Source: an uncultured Eubacteriales bacterium
Lineage (GTDB): Bacteria > Bacillota > Clostridia > Oscillospirales > Acutalibacteraceae
Length of the DNA stretch: 8,489 bases
Direction: 5' to 3'
Assembly: GCA_902462035.1 (NCBI GenBank)
Contig: CABQAC010000083.1
Location: 1 to 8,489 of the forward strand
Shown here: positions 1-5,694 of the stretch, piece by piece
Position numbering within the stretch: position 1 is the first letter of the stretch
Layout of the letters: the number at the start of each line of letters is the position of its first letter
The notes under the pieces: model-generated
What the model was told of the DNA's origin: nothing
The model's database searches: none
Seen by the model: the letters and a program-made list of their open reading frames with translations, nothing else
Program-made: the position numbers and the translations under genes

Positions 1-955
1 TTGGAGTTGCCAGACCCTGTACCTCGGCTAGGATGGGCCGGGAACCTTCCATGACGCAGGCGACACAGGTTCCGGACACATTGACCGGCCGGCCGCTGAG
101 CAGCATGCCGGAAGGATTTTCCACCTCGTAAAGGCCGCTGTCCCGCATTTCGAATACGCCGATTTCGTTTGTGGAACCATAACGGTTTTTTACCGCCCTT
201 AAAATTCGGTAAGAGGTCTGCCGGTCCCCTTCAAAATAAAGCACCGTATCCACGATATGCTCCAAGACCTTGGGACCCGCGATGGCGCCATCCTTATTGA
301 CATGCCCCACGATAAAAATAGGAATGTCCAAGTCTTTGGCCGTATGCATCAGCAGATTGGTGCATTCCCTTACCTGGGGGACACTGCCCGGCGAAGAAGT
401 GAGCTGGGTCAAATTCATGGTTTGAATGGAATCCACCATGACCAGATCGGGCTTTACCTCCCGGATTTGTGCGGCGACATATTCCACGTTGGTTTCGGTC
501 AGCACAGACAGGTTGGCACTGGAAACCTGAAGGCGCGCGGCGCGCAGCTTTAACTGGCGTTTGGATTCCTCGCCCGATACATATAAAATCCGCAGCGTAT
601 GGCCCAAATGTTCGCATATTTGCAGCAACATGGTAGATTTTCCGATTCCAGGATCGCCGCCCAAAAGAATCAAAGAACCCTTGACAATACCGCCGCCCAA
701 CACGCGGTCTAGCTCTTTAAGCCCGGTATGGTAACGCTCCTCTTCCGCGGACGAGATATCCGACAGCGGTACGGGACGGCCCGCAGATACAGCGTGATAA
801 GACGAAGCGCCGCCAAGCGCGGTGCGCGGCGGTGCTTCCACCAGCTGTTCCGACAGGGTGTTCCACTCCCCGCACCCCGGGCATTTTCCGTAAAGGCGCA
901 GCGATTCGTACCCGCACTGGGAACAAATATAAACTGTTTTCGCTTTGGTAGCCAT
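1..955 (-). CDS. radA: DNA repair protein RadA/Sms, 3' end cut off by the window edge
   Basis: RadA is a RecA-like, DnaB-type ATPase that helps process recombination intermediates by driving branch migration. The visible 318 residues are open to the left edge; the family is about 450 residues long, so roughly the last third (most of the Lon-like domain) lies outside. In order I see a zinc ribbon (C11, C14, C25, C28, with CPGCGEW), Walker A GDPGIGKST (100-108), Walker B LVMVDSIQT (171-179), and the RadA-specific KNRYG motif (256-260; usually KNRFG) followed by NEIGVFEM. The ATG at 955 fits the family N-terminus directly before the zinc ribbon, although the ribosome site is weak (GCGGTG). The gene starts 42 nt after cwlD with no terminator between them, so the two are probably cotranscribed. 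No frameshift is seen. Identification rests on family-specific motifs; the function is family knowledge. Confidence 0.96.
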   Translation of the reverse strand, partial: MATKAKTVYICSQCGYESLRLYGKCPGCGEWNTLSEQLVEAPPRTALGGASSYHAVSAGRPVPLSDISSAEEERYHTGLKELDRVLGGGIVKGSLILLGGDPGIGKSTMLLQICEHLGHTLRILYVSGEESKRQLKLRAARLQVSSANLSVLTETNVEYVAAQIREVKPDLVMVDSIQTMNLTQLTSSPGSVPQVRECTNLLMHTAKDLDIPIFIVGHVNKDGAIAGPKVLEHIVDTVLYFEGDRQTSYRILRAVKNRYGSTNEIGVFEMRDSGLYEVENPSGMLLSGRPVNVSGTCVACVMEGSRPILAEVQGLATP

Positions 956-997
956 TTTTCGTATTCACCGCTTCGTTGTTTTAAATTCTAATTTTAT

Positions 998-1747
998 TTA
1001 CGTCTGGGGCTGGGCTGCGTTCCGCAGGTAAGAAAGAAGTCCTTCGTACAACACGAAGGCGATTTTTTGTTGGTATTCTTCCTCGGTCAAAAGTGCCGCT
1101 TCGGTCACATTGGACAGGAAACCGCATTCTGCCAACACAGCGGGAATTTTAATGTTGGTCATCAAATACAAGTCCTTGCCCGCCGGTTTAATCTGGCGTT
1201 CGTTTTGCGGCTGCAGTTTTTCCCGGAACAAGGATTGGAGTGTTTCTGCCAAAACCTGGCTGCCCGCGTGGTTGGGGGAATAAAAGAATTGTGCGCCGCT
1301 ATACTTGCTTTCGGTATAATAATTTTGGTGAATGCTGACAAAAATGCCATTTGGAAAGGTGTTTGTGAGTTCCAGCCGGTTTTGCAGGTCGGACCGTTTG
1401 ATATCGCGAATGGAGACAGCGCCTTCGCTGTGGATAGAACGGTCGGTATCCCGCGTCAGTACCACTTGGTACCCGGACAGCGAAAGTAAGTCCCGCAGTT
1501 TGAGGGTAATAGCAAGGTTGATATCCTTTTCAACAGTGCCGTCCTTGCTTACCGCGCCGCCGTCGATTCCGCCATGGCCGGCATCCAATATGATGACCAA
1601 GCCGGTTTGCGGTTTGGCCGTGACCCCTGCCGAAACGGCGGAAGATCCCAAAGTTCTTTCTAAGTAAGCGCCGAATAACAGTACCGTAACTGCGCCCAAA
1701 CAAATGCAGATGACGGAAAAATTACGGCGCAAAAATTGTTTCATCAC
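998..1747 (-). CDS. cwlD: N-acetylmuramoyl-L-alanine amidase, CwlD type (Amidase_3)
   Basis: This is a zinc-dependent amidase of the Amidase_3 fold, 249 residues. In spore formers CwlD removes the peptide from muramic acid in the cortex, a step toward the muramic-delta-lactam recognised by germination enzymes. Residues 11-28 form one N-terminal membrane anchor or uncleaved signal, which places the catalytic domain outside the membrane. Expected zinc and catalytic residues are present: H58 (DAGHGGIDGG), E73 (VEKDINL), H140 (SIHQN) and E207 (LAECGFLSN). The stretch IRDIKRSDLQNR (113-124) is typical of CwlD rather than of autolysins. The start is GTG at 1747 (8 nt after AGGGG) or the adjacent ATG at 1744 (11 nt); they differ by one residue. 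The ribosome site lies in a predicted hairpin (see 1754-1782). It sits between a membrane protein gene 54 nt upstream and radA 42 nt downstream. A general cell-wall amidase role is the alternative if the organism does not sporulate. Confidence 0.9.
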   Translation of the reverse strand: MMKQFLRRNFSVICICLGAVTVLLFGAYLERTLGSSAVSAGVTAKPQTGLVIILDAGHGGIDGGAVSKDGTVEKDINLAITLKLRDLLSLSGYQVVLTRDTDRSIHSEGAVSIRDIKRSDLQNRLELTNTFPNGIFVSIHQNYYTESKYSGAQFFYSPNHAGSQVLAETLQSLFREKLQPQNERQIKPAGKDLYLMTNIKIPAVLAECGFLSNVTEAALLTEEEYQQKIAFVLYEGLLSYLRNAAQPQT

Positions 1748-1753
1748 ACATCA

Positions 1754-1782
1754 CACCCCTATACGCAAACAATATGGGGGTG
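1754..1782 (-). promoter_or_regulatory. Hairpin enclosing the cwlD ribosome-binding site
   Basis: Two 10-nt arms (1754-1763 and 1773-1782) pair throughout with one G-T wobble, around a 9-nt loop. In the leftward mRNA the downstream arm reads TATAGGGGTG, so the only Shine-Dalgarno-like sequence before cwlD is inside the stem. No U-tract follows, so it does not look like an intrinsic terminator. It could limit cwlD translation unless ribosomes or a factor open the stem, or it could be a processing site. The structure is seen in the sequence; the regulatory role is inferred. Confidence 0.45.
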
Positions 1783-1801
1783 ACGCGGACGATATGCCTG
1801 A

Positions 1802-2386
1802 TTATTTTTTCTTTTGCTTGGGGGTCCCCGGTTGCCGTTTGGGTAGATTTTTGTAAATCAATTTTTCCATAAAGGAGACCTGACGGTACCCCAGCTGGTA
1901 AGCGGCCGTTGAAATGAGCGGAAACACGAGTAAAGGGATTAGGGCGGCAAATACGCTGCCGTAGGACAGTTCCGCCATGGGCACCGCCGCTCCGCCGAAC
2001 ATCGCGTTGAGCAGGATCAAAATGTTAAAATTGATCAGCTTATAAACAAATAAAATATCCGCATGAGCGATTTTGCAGATGAAGAATACGAGCCAAAAAA
2101 GGAAAAACGGCGCCATAACCACCAAACCGGCCTTAAGGCCTTTCCAGCGGTCATAGTGGGTATGCCCGTAATGAACACGGTTTAAATCCGAACTGCCCTC
2201 GTTCCAAATCCTATTGTAGCCGCCGCCATAGGTAATTAGCAGTGCCAAAATTTGTGTGATAACGGTAATCACAATATTATCGGTAATAGATACCACAATG
2301 GCGACCAGCATGGTGCTTGCGATCATACTGATCAAATAGGTGACCAGGGCGGAAAGGCCCAGACGAAAAGGAGTAAGTACTTTCAT
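1802..2386 (-). CDS. Uncharacterised multi-pass membrane protein, 194 aa
   Basis: I do not recognise a named family. The product has about five hydrophobic segments (roughly residues 9-34, 38-53, 88-107, 111-130 and 145-163) and ends in a basic tail with a KKK terminus. Between the second and third segments is a polar loop rich in aromatic and charged residues, including YNRIWNEGSSDLNR (57-70) and HYGHTHYDRWKG (72-83). Three closely spaced histidines with an aspartate there could bind a metal, but that is speculation. I chose the ATG at 2386, which follows GAGG by 11 nt and leads straight into the first helix. The open frame extends upstream to a TTG at 2494, but that codon lies against the pyk terminator and a candidate promoter lies between the two starts. 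The gene reads into cwlD after 54 nt, with no intrinsic terminator seen. Function unknown. Confidence 0.75.
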   Translation of the reverse strand: MKVLTPFRLGLSALVTYLISMIASTMLVAIVVSITDNIVITVITQILALLITYGGGYNRIWNEGSSDLNRVHYGHTHYDRWKGLKAGLVVMAPFFLFWLVFFICKIAHADILFVYKLINFNILILLNAMFGGAAVPMAELSYGSVFAALIPLLVFPLISTAAYQLGYRQVSFMEKLIYKNLPKRQPGTPKQKKK

Positions 2387-2426
2387 GACGCGATCATCCT
2401 CGTTTCGTGATTCGTGATATGAATCT

Positions 2427-2454
2427 AGTATAATCGAAAACAGCACATTTTGAA
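2427..2454 (-). promoter_or_regulatory. Candidate sigma-A promoter for the membrane protein-cwlD-radA group
   Basis: On the minus strand there is a -10 TATACT (2427-2432) and, 16 nt upstream, a weak -35 TTCAAA (2449-2454). It lies between the pyk terminator and the ATG at 2386, where a new transcript would have to start. The -10 is five of six to consensus and the -35 four of six. Predicted by eye only. Confidence 0.35.
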
Positions 2455-2498
2455 AGCGGTTTTCCCAAAATTCATCCGAATAGATTCCTGCCAAACAG

Positions 2499-2530
2499 AA
2501 AAACCGTCAACCTTTTTGGCAGACGGTTTT
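2499..2530 (-). terminator. Rho-independent terminator after pyk
   Basis: Arms AAAACCGTC (2500-2508) and GACGGTTTT (2522-2530) form a 9-bp stem beginning 6 nt past the pyk stop codon. The loop contains a further CC/GG pair around AAAAA. Reading leftward, the stem runs into TTTTTCTGTTT. It insulates pyk from the downstream membrane protein group. Confidence 0.85.
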
Positions 2531-2535
2531 AATCT

Positions 2536-4287
2536 TTATTCTTCCACCGAGGCGGAACAAACAATGCCGCGGCTGGCGTCGATGCTGACTACAGCGCCGG
2601 TTTTTAAGATTTTAGTGGCATTTTTGGCGCCCACGATGACTGGAATATCCATGGCAAGCCCAACGATTGCAGCGTGGGAATTTGCGCCGCCCGTTTCGGT
2701 AATAATGCCGGAAGCGCGTTTGAGCAGCGGGAAAATCTTATTTGACGTTTGAGGAAGGACCAGAATGTCCCCGTCCTTAAAGCGGTTTAGCGCTTCGTCC
2801 TCGTCCCCGCAGACACACAAGCTGGCGCATACGGCGTTGGAGGTTATCCCTTCCCCCGAAACCAGTACGTGGCCCACCACGTGGACTTTCATCAGGTTGG
2901 TGGTTCCCGGGATACCAAGCGGTACGCCTGCCGTGATCACCACCAGGTCGCCATGGGAGACGATGCGGGTATTCTCCGCCGCGTCCACAGCGTGTTCGAA
3001 CAGCGCGTCGGTGCTCTCCTCCTCCGCGATGAGCAGCGGCGTAACGCCCCAGGAAAGGCTCAATTGGCGGTAAACGTGCTCGTATGTGGTGCAGCCGATG
3101 ATGGGATGCTCCGGACGGAATTTGGAAATCATGCGCGCTGTGGTACCGGACTTTGTCACCGTTATGATGGCGGTGGCACCCAAATCGTAAGCGGTGGTGC
3201 AAGCGGCGTGGGAGATGGCGTTGGTTACGTCCGGATTGGTGTCGTATTCCATTTGCTTAAACCGTTTGCGGTAACCGATATCGTTTTCCGCACTGACGGC
3301 AATTTTGACCATCGTTTTCAAAGCCTCTACCGGATAAAGTCCGGCGGCGGTCTCGCCGGAAAGCATGATGGCGCTGGTTCCGTCATAAATGGCATTGGCA
3401 ACATCGGTAGCCTCCGCACGGGTGGGGCGCGGGTTTTTCATCATGGAATCCAGCATTTGGGTCGCGGTAATCACCTGCTTGCCGCCATGAAATGCTTTCT
3501 TGATCAGCATTTTTTGCAGTACGGGGACCTCCTCCAATGGGATTTCGACCCCCATATCCCCCCGGGCGACCATTACGCCGTCGGATACACGGATGATTTC
3601 GTCGATGTTGTCCACGCCTTCGCGGTTCTCAATTTTGGCGATGATATTGATCGTATGGCAGTTATACTCTTCCAGTATTTTGCGGATTTCCAAAATATCG
3701 GATGCGCTGCGCGTAAAGGAAGCAGCAATAAAATCAAAACCGGTTTCTATGCCAAATATGATATCCTCACGGTCCTTTTCGCTGACAAAAGGCATGGACA
3801 GTTTTGTGCCTGGCACATTAACGCCTTTTTTATTGGAAATAATGCCGCTGTTTTTTATGGTGCAGACAATATCGGTATCGGTTACATGGGCCACTGTCAT
3901 TTCGACCAGGCCGTCGTCCAGCAGGACGGTGGCGCCGACTTCAATGTCTCGCGGAAGGTCGCGGTACGAGATGGAAACCCGCTCGTCTGTTCCCTCGATG
4001 GATTCGGTCGTTAATGTAAAGGTATTACCCTTAACCAAACTGACCTTCCCCTCTTTAAAGGAACCGATGCGTATTTCGGGACCTTTTGTATCCAAAATCG
4101 TGGCGATAGGCAGATCCAGCTGTTCCCGCAGCTTGACGACGCGGTCGAAATTCATTTTGTGAGAAGCGTGATCCGCATGTGAAAAGTTAAAACGCGCCGC
4201 GTTCATACCTTCCAGCATCAATTTTTTTAAGACTTCATCCTCGTCCGTCGCCGGCCCCAACGTACAGATAATCTTTGTTTTTCTCAT
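2536..4287 (-). CDS. pyk: Pyruvate kinase with C-terminal PEP-utiliser-like domain
   Basis: Pyruvate kinase converts phosphoenolpyruvate and ADP to pyruvate and ATP, the last step of glycolysis, in the cytoplasm. The product is 583 residues, close to the roughly 585 of Bacillus-type enzymes. Catalytic-barrel motifs are intact: CTLGPAT (8-14), R32 in ARFNFSH, DTKGPEIRIG (66-75), the active-site signature IIAKIENREGV with K218 and E220, ARGDMGVEIP with D244, and TATQMLDSM with T276. E71 in KGPEIR corresponds to Glu117 of muscle enzyme, associated with potassium dependence. The regulatory C domain follows at about 350-475. The extra domain (about 480-583) carries ETGGANSHAA with H538, the phosphohistidine position of PEP-utilising enzymes; in pyruvate kinases it is structural or regulatory. 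I prefer the ATG at 4287, which follows AAAGGA by 9 nt, over an in-frame ATG at 4308. It has its own promoter and terminator and is divergent from the AI-2E-family gene. Confidence 0.96.
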   Translation of the reverse strand: MRKTKIICTLGPATDEDEVLKKLMLEGMNAARFNFSHADHASHKMNFDRVVKLREQLDLPIATILDTKGPEIRIGSFKEGKVSLVKGNTFTLTTESIEGTDERVSISYRDLPRDIEVGATVLLDDGLVEMTVAHVTDTDIVCTIKNSGIISNKKGVNVPGTKLSMPFVSEKDREDIIFGIETGFDFIAASFTRSASDILEIRKILEEYNCHTINIIAKIENREGVDNIDEIIRVSDGVMVARGDMGVEIPLEEVPVLQKMLIKKAFHGGKQVITATQMLDSMMKNPRPTRAEATDVANAIYDGTSAIMLSGETAAGLYPVEALKTMVKIAVSAENDIGYRKRFKQMEYDTNPDVTNAISHAACTTAYDLGATAIITVTKSGTTARMISKFRPEHPIIGCTTYEHVYRQLSLSWGVTPLLIAEEESTDALFEHAVDAAENTRIVSHGDLVVITAGVPLGIPGTTNLMKVHVVGHVLVSGEGITSNAVCASLCVCGDEDEALNRFKDGDILVLPQTSNKIFPLLKRASGIITETGGANSHAAIVGLAMDIPVIVGAKNATKILKTGAVVSIDASRGIVCSASVEE

Positions 4288-4345
4288 TTCATGGCATCCT
4301 TTCCGCATGGGCGATGTAAAAGGTTATTTCTCGTTGTCGCGTATA

Positions 4346-4373
4346 TTGGATATAAATTCTGTTAGATTATACT
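4346..4373 (+). promoter_or_regulatory. Candidate promoter for the AI-2E-family gene
   Basis: On the plus strand there is a -35-like TTGGAT (4346-4351), a 16-nt spacer and a -10 TATACT (4368-4373), about 58 nt before the ATG at 4432. The -35 is poor (three of six). The -10 overlaps the opposing pyk -10. Predicted by eye. Confidence 0.35.
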
Positions 4374-4394
4374 ATATGCCGTCAAGGATGTACA
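4366..4394 (-). promoter_or_regulatory. pyk: Candidate promoter for pyk
   Basis: On the minus strand there is a -35 TGTACA (4389-4394), a 17-nt spacer and a perfect -10 TATAAT (4366-4371). A start near 4359 would leave a leader of about 70 nt before the ATG at 4287. No terminator-antiterminator structure or recognisable riboswitch is seen in that leader. Confidence 0.5.
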
Positions 4395-4431
4395 GGTTGT
4401 ATGAGCGGATTTTAGGAAAGGAAGGGCGGCG

Positions 4432-5625
4432 ATGTTTCAAAAAATGATCCAACGGCGCTGGGTGAGGCTGTTGCTGCTGGCAGCCGCAGTCATAGCAATT
4501 TATAAAACGTTCGACAGCCTTCCTGTTTTACTGGGATGGATTGGCGATTTGTTTTGCTTACTGACCCCGGTGCTCATTGGGCTTGCCGTGTCGTTTTTCC
4601 TGAGCAGGCCGGTTTTTGCCTTGGAAAAACGGTTGGGGCAATCCCGCTGCCGTTTGGTTCAAAAGGGAGGCCGGGCGATCAGCCTTGCGCTGGTCTACCT
4701 GCTGTTTTTTGCGGCAATAGCACTTTTCATCGGCTCCCTCCTCCCCATGCTGGTCACGGGGATCGGCGATTTTTTACAGCAGATTCCGTCATATTTGGAC
4801 TTGCTGAAAGAAAAAGCGCGGGAATGGAATGGAGGCAGCGGTTTTTTATCCCACCTTGGCTTGTGGGAATGGATTGAAGGGCTGTCCTTTGACCGGATTG
4901 CCCCGGCCATTGACCTGAACAATCAGGAAACGCTGCGCATGTGTCTGGACAGCGTAATGAATGTTTCAAGCGTTATTGGTAATATTTTGTTGGGGTTTGT
5001 GTTTTCTATTTATATGCTCTGGGAACGGGAAATGCTGATTTCCTTCGTCCAGCGGGTGCTGCGGCTGTGTCTGCGGGAATCGGTCTATCACAAGGTGTCC
5101 CTTTATTTTCATAAATCAAACGCCATGGTATTCCGATATTTTGGCGGGCAGCTTTTGGACGGCCTGATTGTTGGAGTGTGCGGCGCGATTGCCTTAGCTG
5201 TATTAGGGGTGCCGTACGGCGTCATATTGGGACTGCTATTTGGTTTGTTTAACTTAATTCCGTATTTCGGCCCTATTTTTATGGGAGTGGCGGCAGTGGT
5301 TATTACCCTGCTTTCCACCGATTGGACCACGGCAATTTGGGCTGCGGCGCTGCTGCTGATCATCCAGCAGGTGGATGCCAACATCTTAAACCCCAAAATA
5401 CTGGGGTCCGCGCTCCACATCAGCCCGTTCTGGGTTTTTTTTGCTGTGACGCTGGGCGGCGGGCTGTTTGGTATTTTCGGCATGCTGGTCAGCGTACCGG
5501 TTTTTGCGGTGCTGCGTTTGTTTGTGCTGGATTATCTGTCCGACCGCGAACGAAAAAAGGGGCGCAAGCATCGGGAGTCCACACCGGTCATTACCACCAG
5601 CGGTAAGGAAAACAATCCGCAATAG
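4432..5625 (+). CDS. AI-2E family transporter (UPF0118), integral membrane protein
   Basis: The 397-residue product belongs to the AI-2E/UPF0118 family of inner-membrane proteins. Members have been linked to export of autoinducer-2 (TqsA) or to Na+/H+ exchange; substrates of most are unknown. Hydrophobic segments lie at about 11-25, 33-58, 82-108, 172-197, 240-258, 262-292, 297-315 and 331-365, the usual pattern. A poorly hydrophobic extracytoplasmic section lies at about 110-170. The family's C-terminal signatures are clear: LFNLIPYFGPI (272-282), QQVDANILNPKILG (312-325), then SPFWVFFAVTLGGGLFGIFG (331-350) and VSVPVFAVLRLF. The last 30 residues are polar and basic. The ATG at 4432 is preceded by GGAAAGGAAGG at good spacing. 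It is a single-gene unit, divergent from pyk and ending at a bidirectional terminator. No neighbour indicates its substrate, so I give no gene symbol. Confidence 0.92.
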   Translation: MFQKMIQRRWVRLLLLAAAVIAIYKTFDSLPVLLGWIGDLFCLLTPVLIGLAVSFFLSRPVFALEKRLGQSRCRLVQKGGRAISLALVYLLFFAAIALFIGSLLPMLVTGIGDFLQQIPSYLDLLKEKAREWNGGSGFLSHLGLWEWIEGLSFDRIAPAIDLNNQETLRMCLDSVMNVSSVIGNILLGFVFSIYMLWEREMLISFVQRVLRLCLRESVYHKVSLYFHKSNAMVFRYFGGQLLDGLIVGVCGAIALAVLGVPYGVILGLLFGLFNLIPYFGPIFMGVAAVVITLLSTDWTTAIWAAALLLIIQQVDANILNPKILGSALHISPFWVFFAVTLGGGLFGIFGMLVSVPVFAVLRLFVLDYLSDRERKKGRKHRESTPVITTSGKENNPQ

Positions 5626-5638
5626 CGCGCAATAAAAC

Positions 5639-5671
5639 AAGCGGCGCAAAGTCTTAACGACTGCGCCGCTT
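5639..5671. terminator. Bidirectional intrinsic terminator between convergent genes
   Basis: A perfect 10-bp stem AAGCGGCGCA (5639-5648) / TGCGCCGCTT (5662-5671) is continued by a GTC/GAC pair (5651-5653 / 5659-5661) across a two-base bulge. Rightward it is followed by CTTTTATTATG, leftward by GTTTTATTG. It therefore can serve both the AI-2E-family gene (14 nt after its stop) and the GH127 gene (24 nt after its stop). Confidence 0.88.
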
Positions 5672-5694
5672 CTTTTATTATGTTTGAAGCCGCT

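Noticed and set aside
257..617. Open frames on both strands within radA
   Set aside because: They overlap the RadA core, whose Walker and KNRYG motifs fix the true frame; no ribosome site or family resemblance.
1754..1782. Hairpin before cwlD considered as a terminator of the membrane protein gene
   Set aside because: No T-rich tract follows in the direction of transcription; it fits ribosome-site sequestration better.
2387..2494. Upstream extension of the membrane protein to a TTG start at 2494
   Set aside because: The TTG abuts the T-tract of the pyk terminator and has no ribosome site; a candidate promoter and an ATG with GAGG lie downstream.
2869..4014. Long open frame (381 codons) on the plus strand opposite pyk, and a second one at 3500-4162
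   Set aside because: Both lie wholly antisense to an intact, strongly conserved pyruvate kinase. Neither shows a recognisable domain; they look like by-products of the codon bias of pyk.
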